The notes beneath the pieces were generated by a model. The model was given only the letters and a program-made list of their open reading frames with translations, was not told where the DNA came from and made no database searches. The translations under genes were made by a program, and so were the position numbers. A stretch of DNA of 64,000 bases from a virus, in the IMG/VR virus record IMGVR_UViG_3300018890_000002, positions 17,219-81,218 of that record; one strand, 5' to 3'. This document shows positions 51,276-59,209 of this stretch, piece after piece (position 1 is the stretch's first letter; each line of letters starts with the position of its first letter).

Positions 51276-51338
51276 CCTCAGAAGTTTAGCTATTAAAAGT
51301 TTCGTAGCTTTTAATCCTAGTGCAATTCTAGGCTGAGG
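51276..51338 (+). ncRNA. tRNA-like element E, no D arm
   Basis: CCTCAG (51276-51281) pairs with CTGAGG (51333-51338), stacked on T arm CCTAG-TGCAATT-CTAGG. The middle arm TTAAAAG/CTTTTAA (7 bp) has an 8-base loop TTTCGTAG. The 11 bases AAGTTTAGCTA replace the D arm. About 63 bases. It precedes the gene at 51383. Confidence 0.55.
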
Positions 51339-51382
51339 TTTTCTTATGGTGAAAATTGTATTCCCATAAGATATATTAGAAA

Positions 51383-51727
51383 ATGATCAAACCCGTTAAT
51401 TCCGCAGTCATTCATATATTGAGTGAATACTACATCAAAGTTGATTTAGGAGTTCGTTTATCCCAAGATAATTGGGACGAACTTTTTAAACTTCCTAAGT
51501 CATGTGCAGGTGTTTCGCTACAACATCCCAACAAAGCTCTTAAACAGACATGGTTTGGATTCGAGGTAAGATTCAACGCTTGCTGGAGTTACAAAGTAAT
51601 TTCCATGTTTCTATTTGACACTTTGAAAATGATCAAAGAGATTGAAACTATCCGTATCAATAACAAAGTTGAAAATAATGACGCAATTCATGATTGTCGC
51701 TCATTTCGCTCACCAATCGCTCTATAG
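51383..51727 (+). CDS. Unknown small protein
   Basis: 114 residues starting MIKPVNSAVIHIL; a Trp/Phe-rich centre (TWFGFEVRFNACWSYK). No clear ribosome site; start chosen as the first ATG after the tRNA-like element. No family recognised. Confidence 0.5.
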   Translation: MIKPVNSAVIHILSEYYIKVDLGVRLSQDNWDELFKLPKSCAGVSLQHPNKALKQTWFGFEVRFNACWSYKVISMFLFDTLKMIKEIETIRINNKVENNDAIHDCRSFRSPIAL

Positions 51728-51763
51728 TCGAATCCACTTCATTATTAATCGTAGGAGAACATC

Positions 51764-52174
51764 ATGGAACCAATTATCAAATACTTGTCTAGCTTGTTTG
51801 ATAACGAACGAGAAGCGGCAACACTCTACATCCAAGAATTTGGTAAATTACCATCGAGAGCAGTCTTTCAAAAGATTACAAAACCCTTTGGTGAGAAATT
51901 TTTAGCTCTCTTTGAGTTAGAACAAGCGTTAAATAGTCCTCTATAGGGTGATGAAGAGTTAGAAAAAATGGGAGACATGATGATGCGAAGGATAATACAT
52001 CAAATGTCTCTCAGATTAGCTCTAATTGAGCGTTTAAGACACTTAAGAGTTATAGGTAGACAATATATAGGTATTTCGGATTACTGGGACGCTGTGGACG
52101 AAGGTAGAGCTTCTATGATAGTATCAGCAGATCACAGAAACGACACTTTATTTTTAGGTATAAGGTGTCTATGA
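51764..52174 (+). pseudogene. Gene with in-frame TAG
   Basis: ATG 51764 (GTAGGAGAACATC) reads 60 codons to TAG 51944-51946 (ALNSPL-stop-GDEELEKMGDMMMRR), then continues in frame to TGA 52172-52174. The part after the stop is helical and protein-like (LRLALIERLRHLRVIGRQY). Gln or Trp would suit the stop position. The internal ATG at 51968 has no good ribosome site. Confidence 0.55.
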
Positions 52175-52190
52175 AGCAAATAACCATATC
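52142..52190 (+). repeat. Leader hairpin shared with 44719-44785
   Basis: GACACTTTAT pairs with ATAAGGTGTC over 10 bp (52142-52169), followed by TATGAAGCAAATAA. The 3' half matches 44751-44784; the 5' half differs but still pairs. Confidence 0.55.
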
Positions 52191-52203
52191 TCAGGAGGAA
52201 TAT

Positions 52204-52524
52204 ATGTCTAGGATCGTAATTTGTCTAGGAAAGGAAACTTTTATTCCTAAAGTCCAAGCTATAAGCAAAAACGAAGAAGGCAAATGGAGATATTGGAGTT
52301 ACTGGATAGATACTAAATGTCCTGATACCATTAGATTAATTAGAGAATTAGGGTTCTATAGATTTGAGTCTGTACCTTTTAGAGAAATAGAACTAAAAAT
52401 AACTGAAGAGGACACTATAAACTTTTTTGGCAGACCCACAACAATCACTAACTATTACTTTAAGTGTGGTTATTACGAAAAAAATCTTCATCCTAAAGTG
52501 TTTTACTTAGAGGAATCAACCTGA
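52204..52524 (+). CDS. Unknown protein
   Basis: 106 residues from the ATG at 52204, after a perfect CAGGAGGAATAT; the earlier ATG at 52171 belongs to the repeated leader. Beta-rich with aromatic residues (WRYWSYWIDTKCPD). No family recognised. Confidence 0.6.
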   Translation: MSRIVICLGKETFIPKVQAISKNEEGKWRYWSYWIDTKCPDTIRLIRELGFYRFESVPFREIELKITEEDTINFFGRPTTITNYYFKCGYYEKNLHPKVFYLEEST

Positions 52525-52595
52525 CTATACTAGACTGGGCTATTTGGTTGGAGCAAAAATACGCAGACCCTTATTATGATATAAAGGTCAGTTAA
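52521..52595 (+). pseudogene. Possible start-less small gene
   Basis: A 24-codon frame (TILDWAIWLEQKYADPYYD) overlaps the previous stop and ends TAA. The only start is CTG. Protein-like composition, probably a remnant. Confidence 0.25.
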
Positions 52596-52640
52596 AGACG
52601 ACCGACTTCCAATCCACAAATTAAGGAGTATTTTGATAAG

Positions 52641-53285
52641 ATGGAACCTGAATTAGAGATAGCAAAAAAACCCTTTATGCTTAGAACTAAACTTGGATTA
52701 ACTCAACAACAATTAGCTAGATTAGATACTCTTCAACAGATTGCCGGGGCTGTGGGATATAATTTTGAAGTCAAATTCGTACCTCAAACTACCATGAATG
52801 AAGATAAAAGAGCTACATTAGAAACCGCCGGCTGGAAAGTAAGAACTACTAAAGAGTTTCTTGATTTATCTTTAGAAGAAACAGAGATTGTAGAAACTAG
52901 GTTGCAAGTTATGAAAGATTATTTAGTTTCTGAAACTGAAAGAAAAGAAGTATGTACCAAACTAGCAGAATTGGAGGTAAAACAGCATTATTTAGTGAAA
53001 TATAAATCTAGTTGGGCAGATGAGATGGATATCTACGGATTACATCTTCTAACTGATTTAGATAAAAAATGGTTTGAAAGTCTTACTCCTACAGATAATA
53101 AACCTTTTGTTCATCATGTAGGTACAAACGAAGATATCGAGTATACAAACTCAAAGACGTTTTTGGAAGCTTACACTTGGATTCCTATCACAATTGAAGA
53201 ACACGAGGTACTTAAAAAACTAATTGGTACAGACTATGGACATTTCTTTTACCCTGAGCTAATTGAAGAAGATGAGGAATGGTAA
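52641..53285 (+). CDS. XRE-like protein with unusual domain order
   Basis: 214 residues. Residues 13-48 (RTKLGLTQQQLARLDTLQQI...YNFEVKFVP) look like the end of an XRE-type HTH protein; residues 51-85 (MNEDKRATLETAGWKV, TKEFLDLSLEE) look like the start of cyanobacterial HTH proteins of the WKV-x-[TS]-x-x-EFL type. The order is the reverse of the usual one, as if two genes had been joined. The C-terminal half is unassigned. Confidence 0.55.
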   Translation: MEPELEIAKKPFMLRTKLGLTQQQLARLDTLQQIAGAVGYNFEVKFVPQTTMNEDKRATLETAGWKVRTTKEFLDLSLEETEIVETRLQVMKDYLVSETERKEVCTKLAELEVKQHYLVKYKSSWADEMDIYGLHLLTDLDKKWFESLTPTDNKPFVHHVGTNEDIEYTNSKTFLEAYTWIPITIEEHEVLKKLIGTDYGHFFYPELIEEDEEW

Positions 53286-53459
53286 ATGAGTCCTATTGAA
53301 CAAAAGTAGTATATTTTCACAGATACTAAAGACGCTAGGGATTTTAACTTTGACCAAGAAGAGGATTGTGCTAGATTCATTATTCAGCTATGTAATATGG
53401 TTAGAGTAGTAAGTTACACTCCTCTTTATCTACATAAATGGAAAAAAGACAATGAATAA
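53286..53459 (+). pseudogene. Small gene with in-frame TAG at codon 8
   Basis: ATG 53286 reads MSPIEQK, TAG (53307-53309), then YIFTDTKDARDFNFDQEEDC...HKWKKDNE to TAA 53457-53459. It overlaps the next start by 8 bases in the same manner as intact neighbours. Trp would fit (KWYIFTD). No start follows the stop until a distant ATG. Confidence 0.55.
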
Positions 53460-53898
53460 ATTGATGAAGTGGGTACGAACTAACGGAAATCTCCATCTAG
53501 AAGTATTGGTTAATGGAGGTTGGAAACACTACAAAAACTGTCCGTATGTAGTTGCTGATGCAGAAACTTCATCTAACAACGGTTTTGCAACTGCTCAGAG
53601 CTGTTTAAGAAACGGATACAAGTATATCCGAGTAATTGAAGTAGCTGACTTTTTGAAACATAATAAAACTCTAGACCTTCTCAATGAGATATACAAGAAT
53701 CTTTCAGAGGATTTACCTGTTGAGTTAAATCTAGAACAAATAGACAGTTCACATATAAATAGTTTATTAGCGGTGGGAAATTGGTTAAAGATAGAGTTTA
53801 AAACTGCCACTCTCCGACAATCTTTGTTTATGTCTGGCGGGTTAGAAATTTATCGACGTGTTCTAGAGGATAAAATATATGGAAGTCAGAGTAACTGA
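53452..53898 (+). CDS. Unknown protein
   Basis: 148 residues (MNKLMKWVRTNGNLH). Starts within the end of the previous frame. N-terminal beta hairpin (LHLEVLVNGGWKHYK), helical remainder. No family recognised. Confidence 0.55.
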   Translation: MNKLMKWVRTNGNLHLEVLVNGGWKHYKNCPYVVADAETSSNNGFATAQSCLRNGYKYIRVIEVADFLKHNKTLDLLNEIYKNLSEDLPVELNLEQIDSSHINSLLAVGNWLKIEFKTATLRQSLFMSGGLEIYRRVLEDKIYGSQSN

Positions 53899-54148
53899 GA
53901 AAGTAGTTAAAGAAGTAGAAGTCACTAAGGATTTTTATGATGAATGTGATAAGTGTAAAACCAGAATTAAAACTGGTAACTTTGATTCTTTTGAGTGTAG
54001 TTTCAAGTATCAAGAAGGCACTGTTTATCCCGAAAGTGGTTCTATAGATCAAACTACTATGGAATTATGTCAGAAATGTGGGCAAGAATTAGTAGAACTA
54101 TTAAAATCTTTGGGGTATAGGCTAAATACTAAGGAGTTGGATATTTAA
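53879..54148 (+). CDS. Zinc-ribbon protein
   Basis: 89 residues. ECDKCKT (about 22-28) and LCQKCGQ (about 64-70) give two Cys pairs for one zinc, the arrangement of small ribbon proteins common in cyanobacteria and phages. The start overlaps the previous gene by 20 bases. Confidence 0.65.
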   Translation: MEVRVTEKVVKEVEVTKDFYDECDKCKTRIKTGNFDSFECSFKYQEGTVYPESGSIDQTTMELCQKCGQELVELLKSLGYRLNTKELDI

Positions 54149-54213
54149 TGCTACCTAAAAACACTGAATTAGGATCTGCAGTGAAGAAAGTGACAAATTA
54201 TTTAAAGAATTAA
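54148..54213 (+). CDS. Very small protein
   Basis: 21 codons from an ATG overlapping the previous stop (TAATG). Too short to assign; kept because of the coupled start. Confidence 0.3.
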   Translation: MLPKNTELGSAVKKVTNYLKN

Positions 54214-54221
54214 TATAAAAT

Positions 54222-54776
54222 ATGAACGAGCTATTAGAATATTTCAAGAATTTAGAAAATATAGAAGACCCAGAACTTCAACTAACTCTTAGGACTCTAT
54301 ATCAAAGGTCAGGAGCTACTATCCCAGAAGATGCTGCTTGGTACTGGGAAAATCAAACTAAAATAAATCTTCAAAGTACTAAGTTGACTAATATTTACTC
54401 TTTAAAATTTCTTCCTAGATTAGAGATCGTAGTTTTAGATGGAAACTATATTAGTGATTTTTCTTCTATATTAGATTTGCCCAATGTTACTCACTTAAAT
54501 CTTATTGATAATAGATTAAAGAATATTAGTGGAATTGAAAATTTAACTAATATGCTAGAACTGTTTTTAGGAGTAAATCTCATAGAGGATATTTCTTCTC
54601 TTAAGAGTATGACTAATTTGAGAATGTTAGGGCTTAAGAGTAACAGAATTACTAATATTGAACCTCTAAAGTCTCTAACTAAGCTAGTTCAACTCAATAT
54701 CTCAGGGAATTTAGTTACTAACTCTCAAGTAGATAATTTAAAAGGAGCTTTACCTGGATGTAAGATTATTTTTTAG
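54222..54776 (+). CDS. Leucine-rich repeat protein
   Basis: 184 residues. After a 40-residue cap, five to six LRRs of about 22 residues follow, with the SDS22/internalin pattern L-x-x-L-x-x-L-x-L-x-x-N-x-I-x-[DN]-[IF] (for example HLNLIDNRLKNISGIENL, MLGLKSNRITNIEPLKSL). LRRs bind proteins. An intracellular LRR protein is unusual for a phage and may target a host factor. Confidence 0.75.
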   Translation: MNELLEYFKNLENIEDPELQLTLRTLYQRSGATIPEDAAWYWENQTKINLQSTKLTNIYSLKFLPRLEIVVLDGNYISDFSSILDLPNVTHLNLIDNRLKNISGIENLTNMLELFLGVNLIEDISSLKSMTNLRMLGLKSNRITNIEPLKSLTKLVQLNISGNLVTNSQVDNLKGALPGCKIIF

Positions 54777-54788
54777 TATTAATTGTAT

Positions 54789-54831
54789 TAACCTTTATTA
54801 GATAGAAATATCTCTTAGAGGTTATTTTTTT
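54789..54831 (+). terminator. Rho-independent terminator
   Basis: TAACCT (54789-54794) pairs with AGGTTA (54819-54824) with inner weak pairing, followed by TTTTTTTG. Ends the LRR transcript. Confidence 0.65.
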
Positions 54832-54851
54832 GTAAATATTAGGAGATTCTC

Positions 54852-54971
54852 ATGAAGATTACAGTTACTTTCAATATGTTTCGTGACATGATGGAAGAAG
54901 AATATCTAGAGAGAAACACTTGTATTCTCGGATTTACTGATGAAGTTACCGTAATTTATCAGGATTTTTAA
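54852..54971 (+). CDS. Small protein
   Basis: 39 residues (MKITVTFNMFRDMMEEEY), ribosome site TAGGAGATTCTC. Followed by the next ATG after 2 bases. Unknown. Confidence 0.45.
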   Translation: MKITVTFNMFRDMMEEEYLERNTCILGFTDEVTVIYQDF

Positions 54972-54973
54972 TC

Positions 54974-55330
54974 ATGAGTAATCAATTGGTAGTAGAGTTT
55001 ATTGAGACTCATCGAAAAGTTAAGTATTGTTTAGACATTATTTCTTTCTTTCCTTTAGAAGTAGCAGGAGTTCTTAGAGAAAACACTTATACTTTAAAAG
55101 TTAATGATCTACTATATAACTTCTGGAGATATTTGAGAAGAAATAAAGACAAAAAAGAACTAAAACCTATAATAGCTATAGAAGAAGCAGTTATTAAACA
55201 AACGAGTAGAGGAGAAAGCAATAAAAATCTTCCTTGGATACATACTTTAACTGTGAAAGACGGAGAGTTTATTGAAGTTTTAGAATTTTTCCCTTATGAA
55301 TGTTCTTTACTAGGAGAAGAGAATGAGTAG
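54974..55330 (+). CDS. Unknown protein
   Basis: 118 residues; helical and basic centre (NFWRYLRRNKDKKELKP). Overlaps the next start by 8 bases. No family recognised. Confidence 0.55.
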   Translation: MSNQLVVEFIETHRKVKYCLDIISFFPLEVAGVLRENTYTLKVNDLLYNFWRYLRRNKDKKELKPIIAIEEAVIKQTSRGESNKNLPWIHTLTVKDGEFIEVLEFFPYECSLLGEENE

Positions 55331-55646
55331 AAACCTTTGTCAATCAACTTGTTGTGAAAATACGGTAAGACTATCAGATTTACGGGGAAAACCTATCGAA
55401 TTTAGGAGATATCATAATTCTCCTCCAGTTATTGGTACTCGTTGGGATTGTCCTACTTGTAAAACAGCTTATTTTGCATGGTGGAGAGATGCTCAATGGT
55501 ATATGGAAACTAAAGAATTCTCAAACTTTGTCATAGATTTGTCTTATTATGAGTCGTTCAGTGATGAACCGGGATGTCCGGAAGAGAGGGAAGACCCAAG
55601 GTATTTGTGTAAAGATAATGCAGAGGATGTACAAGATGTTTGGTAA
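55323..55646 (+). CDS. Zinc-ribbon protein
   Basis: 107 residues. CQSTCCENTV (about 6-15) and WDCPTCKTAYFAWW (about 41-54) supply Cys pairs for a zinc ribbon; the acidic C-terminus carries two more Cys. No further assignment. Confidence 0.6.
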   Translation: MSRNLCQSTCCENTVRLSDLRGKPIEFRRYHNSPPVIGTRWDCPTCKTAYFAWWRDAQWYMETKEFSNFVIDLSYYESFSDEPGCPEEREDPRYLCKDNAEDVQDVW

Positions 55647-55669
55647 AAAATTGACGGTAGGAAATAAAT

Positions 55670-55745
55670 ATGAAGAACGAGGAAGTGGAAGATGACTAGA
55701 AGAGAGTTTCTAAAACTCATTGTTAATTGTTTGAAAAGTAAATAA
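55670..55745 (+). CDS. Two overlapping very small frames
   Basis: MKNEEVEDD (55670-55699) overlaps ATG 55692 of a 17-codon basic frame (MTRREFLKL), ending at 55745. They may be tiny genes or remnants. Confidence 0.25.
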
Positions 55746-55755
55746 AAAGCAATTT

Positions 55756-55788
55756 AGAGAGGTATTTATCTCTCTTTTATGTTATAAT
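55756..55788 (+). promoter_or_regulatory. Terminator followed by extended -10 promoter
   Basis: AGAGAG/CTCTCT (55756-55775) with TTTT ends the upstream unit. TGTTATAAT (TATAAT 55783-55788) starts the next, 28 bases before the ATG at 55816. Confidence 0.6.
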
Positions 55789-55815
55789 ACACTTAACTAC
55801 AAGTTGGTGAATAAA

Positions 55816-56637
55816 ATGACAATTCAGATGGTACAGAAAGAAGTCGATGGGATTGAGTTTTATGTTTCTATTGATGGAATTCAAAGCGGAATGAGTGAAA
55901 GTGGGTTAGCGAGGTTATGCGGAGTAAATAGGTATGCAATTCAAAATTTAATAAAAAGAATTAATGACCCTGCCAACAAAGAGCTACCTAAAACCTTAGA
56001 ACCGTTTACTGGTAAAGCTTTGGAGATGCAGGAGACTGCCAATAAAGATCAAGCTAAAGTAATATCTTCAGATTTATGTGCTGCGATAGTTGAGTATTAT
56101 GCTTTTGAAAGTAAGGCTGCTAATGATACTGCAAAGTTCTCATTTAGAAAATTTGCTAGTAAGGGAATGGATTTATGGATAAAAGAAGTTACTGGTTATC
56201 AAATAAATCAAATTCCAGATTCTAAGGAAATAGTGTCGTTATTGCAGCAGCTACTAATTAAAGTGGATGGGTTAGAAAAAGACTCTAAAGAATATAAAAA
56301 TTTGAGAGGTAGAAGTGTTCAAGTTTTTCCTGCTTTAGATAAAACTTTAGAAGAATTTGTAGTGGAAGGTGAGTCTTTATCTGAAGTAGATCCTCAAAAT
56401 TACACTTTGACAGAGTGGATTAATAAAACTAAGAGAGGAGTAGTATTAGATAATTCTGCTAAACATAGGTTTGCATTACTGGTATCTGAAACATATAAGA
56501 GTGTTACAGGTAAGGAACCTAAAAAAGAACACCGACAACATAAAGAAACTAAGAAGAGAACTAATAGTGTTTCAGTTTATAGCTATACTGAACTTCCTAT
56601 TCTTCAATTAGCTTGGAATAAATTGTTTAATTTGTAA
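55816..56637 (+). CDS. Antirepressor-like regulator, copy 1
   Basis: 273 residues from the ATG at 55816; TTG and GTG upstream are weaker. An N-terminal HTH-like region (MSESGLARLCGVNRYAIQNL, about 25-45), a central part (AAIVEYYAFESKAANDTAKFSFRKF) and a C-terminal part (HRFALLVSETYKSVTGKEPKK...) match the plan of 61882-62643. The layout resembles phage antirepressor or KilA-type regulators, and similar proteins are common in cyanobacteria, but no fixed family name is safe. Confidence 0.6.
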   Translation: MTIQMVQKEVDGIEFYVSIDGIQSGMSESGLARLCGVNRYAIQNLIKRINDPANKELPKTLEPFTGKALEMQETANKDQAKVISSDLCAAIVEYYAFESKAANDTAKFSFRKFASKGMDLWIKEVTGYQINQIPDSKEIVSLLQQLLIKVDGLEKDSKEYKNLRGRSVQVFPALDKTLEEFVVEGESLSEVDPQNYTLTEWINKTKRGVVLDNSAKHRFALLVSETYKSVTGKEPKKEHRQHKETKKRTNSVSVYSYTELPILQLAWNKLFNL

Positions 56638-56669
56638 CTCTTGTTTTGAGGATAATTAGTAGTTGTTTT

Positions 56670-56704
56670 AACACTCTTAGGCTTTGTGCTTAGGAGTGTT
56701 TTAT
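56670..56704 (+). terminator. Rho-independent terminator
   Basis: AACACTC (56670-56676) pairs with GAGTGTT (56694-56700), followed by TTATCTT. Single regulator transcript end. Confidence 0.65.
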
Positions 56705-56720
56705 CTTAGGAGTTTTAATT

Positions 56721-57329
56721 ATGAAAGAAGTGAAAATTATTGGAATTTCTGGATACATTGGGTCTGGAAAAGATGAAGTTGCAAAGCTAGCAGTTAAACA
56801 ATTTGGTTATAAGCATTTTATGTTATCGGGATTAGCTAAATCAGTATTATCTCAAGTACACGGAATAAGTTTAGAACAACTAGAGGATAGAAAATACAAA
56901 GAACAATACCGTCCTTTAGTGATTCAGTACGCAGAGAAACTAAAAGAAGTGGATCTATATGTTCACTGTAAATATGTGTATGAGTTAATTAAAACAGATT
57001 TAGATAATTGTGGTAGTGAAAAGTATGTAGTGAGTGGACTAAGATTTCCTTACGAGAGTTCTTTTTTTAGGACTATTAGTAGGTGTAGCAAAACTAAATG
57101 TGAAGTGAGTCATAGGGAACTTCCAGGTTATGATGTTACTTTTAAATCTATTTATATAGAGAGTGATTTAGCAGATAAAAGTAGTAAAGATCCTTCGGAG
57201 TCTTATTATGAATCTTATTTTTCTAAGAATAATGATGGAATAATCTTCAATGGAACTCAAGAAAGATACGAAAGTAGAAAAGATAAAGTAAATTTTCGTT
57301 TAGTTAATCAGCTAATTAAGTTCTTGTAG
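56721..57329 (+). CDS. Deoxynucleoside monophosphate kinase
   Basis: 202 residues. Walker A GYIGSGKDE (11-19), then AKLAVKQFGYKHF and a helical CORE as in T4 gp1-type dNMP kinases; GLRFPYESSFFR (about 108) is the typical RxPxE region. It would phosphorylate dNMPs to supply dNTPs for phage DNA synthesis. It has a good ribosome site (TAGGAGTTTTAATT). Confidence 0.75.
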   Translation: MKEVKIIGISGYIGSGKDEVAKLAVKQFGYKHFMLSGLAKSVLSQVHGISLEQLEDRKYKEQYRPLVIQYAEKLKEVDLYVHCKYVYELIKTDLDNCGSEKYVVSGLRFPYESSFFRTISRCSKTKCEVSHRELPGYDVTFKSIYIESDLADKSSKDPSESYYESYFSKNNDGIIFNGTQERYESRKDKVNFRLVNQLIKFL

Positions 57330-57349
57330 TATTTAAGAAGTAAACTACC

Positions 57350-58051
57350 ATGTCTCTTATCACTAATAAACCAAAAGCTATTATCTATTGTGCAGAAAAT
57401 AATATTAGTGGTAAGAAATATATAGGTAGAACATTTAGATCACTTGAGATAAGAAAGAAAGAACATTTTAGTAAAACTGTTAAGTATTCTCACAGATTCG
57501 CTACTGCTCTTAAAGCTTACCCAAAAGATTCTTGGAACTTCTATATACTAAAAGAAGTTGAATATGATCAAGCGGATTACTATGAAGAGTTTTTTATTAA
57601 TGATTTAGATACTTGTAACTCTGAAAAAGGTTATAACACTTTAAAAGAGCCTTATTTAGGGAAAGGTAAATCTAATATTAATTACAATCCTAAAATATAT
57701 TTTCTCTATCATTTTGAATATGGAGAAGTTTCTGGTACTAAACTAGAGTTAACGTCTAAATACCCCGAGTTGATAAGTGTATCTCAATTAGTTAGTGGTC
57801 ATAAAAAGCAAATAAATGGTTTTGTACTACTTTCTAACAAAGATAAGTATGAAGAGATTACACAAGGTAAAACTAAAATAGGGAGACTTTGCAAATATAT
57901 TACTCTTAGTCATGCTGTCTATGGAACTCATACTCTAAGACAAAAAGATTTTCAACAGCAATTTAATTTAACTAGCTGTGGAATAGCAGCTCTCAAATCA
58001 GGGAAACAAAAAACTTATCATGGATGGACATTAATTAAGGAAGAAAACTAA
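57350..58051 (+). CDS. GIY-YIG homing-type nuclease
   Basis: 233 residues. The GIY-YIG domain lies at about 12-105: AIIYCAENNISGKKYIGRTF (the GIY here is IIY), R in EIRKKEHF, E in YYEEFFI and N in YNTL. The C-terminus (about 190-230) has HAVYGTHTLRQKDFQQQFN and YHGWTL, the module also found alone at 42544-42876. A free-standing homing nuclease is likely. Its stop overlaps the next ATG (TAATGG). Confidence 0.75.
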   Translation: MSLITNKPKAIIYCAENNISGKKYIGRTFRSLEIRKKEHFSKTVKYSHRFATALKAYPKDSWNFYILKEVEYDQADYYEEFFINDLDTCNSEKGYNTLKEPYLGKGKSNINYNPKIYFLYHFEYGEVSGTKLELTSKYPELISVSQLVSGHKKQINGFVLLSNKDKYEEITQGKTKIGRLCKYITLSHAVYGTHTLRQKDFQQQFNLTSCGIAALKSGKQKTYHGWTLIKEEN

Positions 58052-58917
58052 TGGCTTCTGTTCTAGAATCAATTACTAAAAAGATTGAAGAGTTAGGAGT
58101 TGGTCAAGTTACTGAATATCAATTAGGTAATGAGACTACTGATTATAGTGTAGTGGAACTATTAGACCCTAGAGACTACAAAGAGTATCTTCGATTAGAT
58201 GATTTAGGAATAGCTAAAAGTATTAAGTCTTGTGTAATAGAAGTAAAAGATAGTGAGTGTAAGATTTATTACTTATTAGATTCTTCACTTATTTCTATTA
58301 CTCTTAGTTGTAAGTGGCAACCTCTAGAAGTAATTAAGGAGTTACCTATTGCAGCTATAGCTTATTTTAGAATCTTAAGTGCTAAGAAAGCTTCTATAGA
58401 ATTGAATATCTATGAAGATAAAATACATATAATCTTTGAAGATACTATACCTAAAACTACTAAGGAAATAGTAGAGTCAGTATTAGAAACTATAGAGGAT
58501 ATTGAAAAACCTAAGAAAAGGCAAAAGAAAGAGAAACCAGTAGCTAAAAAGTATAGTTTAGAAATTCCCTTAAGTGATACAAGAGAACTAGATAAAAACG
58601 TATTAGATTTTGTAAATGTTTTAGATATAGACAGTAATTATGAATTTGTAGAGGCTTTTGAATTACCTATAAGTGTTAAAGATTATGATTCACAATATAA
58701 TGTTTATACTGTTACTTCTACTACTTACGGAGATTTTAAAAGTGTAAATGTAAACTGTAATTCTGGCTTAGTCATAGGAGTTATTGAATGTCCTGTTTTA
58801 ATAAGTAAGAATTTCTTAGAAGAAGAGATTATAGTTAAAGATGATATTAGTGAAGAGACATTAGAATTTGATGATGACCTTTTATTAGTAGAAGAAGATG
58901 AACAAAATAATGATTGA
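58051..58917 (+). CDS. Unknown acidic protein
   Basis: 288 residues. Two similar-sized halves are joined by a Lys-rich linker (about 152-168); the C-terminus is very acidic. No motif recognised. It is coupled to both neighbours. Confidence 0.55.
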   Translation: MASVLESITKKIEELGVGQVTEYQLGNETTDYSVVELLDPRDYKEYLRLDDLGIAKSIKSCVIEVKDSECKIYYLLDSSLISITLSCKWQPLEVIKELPIAAIAYFRILSAKKASIELNIYEDKIHIIFEDTIPKTTKEIVESVLETIEDIEKPKKRQKKEKPVAKKYSLEIPLSDTRELDKNVLDFVNVLDIDSNYEFVEAFELPISVKDYDSQYNVYTVTSTTYGDFKSVNVNCNSGLVIGVIECPVLISKNFLEEEIIVKDDISEETLEFDDDLLLVEEDEQNND

Positions 58918-59209
58918 TACTTCACCGATTGTTCTTAATCAAATAAGTAATAAGCTATTTTGTAAGTCACCGCTACAAATAGAAATAACTGTAGATAAAG
59001 ACGCTTATATCTTAGAGGAAAAGACTTTACCCATAGATGATGTGTATCTAATAGAGTTAATAAATAGTAGAGAACAACTCATAGAGGAAGTTAGTGGTTA
59101 TATTTTATGGTTATGGCAAGAGTTTATAGAAGTTGATGAAGAAAAACTTAGTCCTGGTAGTAAAAGACTAAGACAAAGACTAACCAATAAATTTGAGGTA
59201 CTCGCATGA
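58898..59209 (+). CDS. Unknown small protein
   Basis: 103 residues; a second ATG at 58910 is possible. Helical; no family. Overlaps both neighbours (ATGATG at its end). Confidence 0.5.
   Translation: MNKIMIDTSPIVLNQISNKLFCKSPLQIEITVDKDAYILEEKTLPIDDVYLIELINSREQLIEEVSGYILWLWQEFIEVDEEKLSPGSKRLRQRLTNKFEVLA

Noticed and set aside
37879-53459. Genome-wide reassignment of TGA (or TAG) to an amino acid
   Set aside because: Many intact genes end in TGA at tight ATGA or TTGA overlaps (26163, 59206, 60259, 60543), and the large genes have no internal TGA or TAG. Only scattered small genes are affected, and with all three stop codons.
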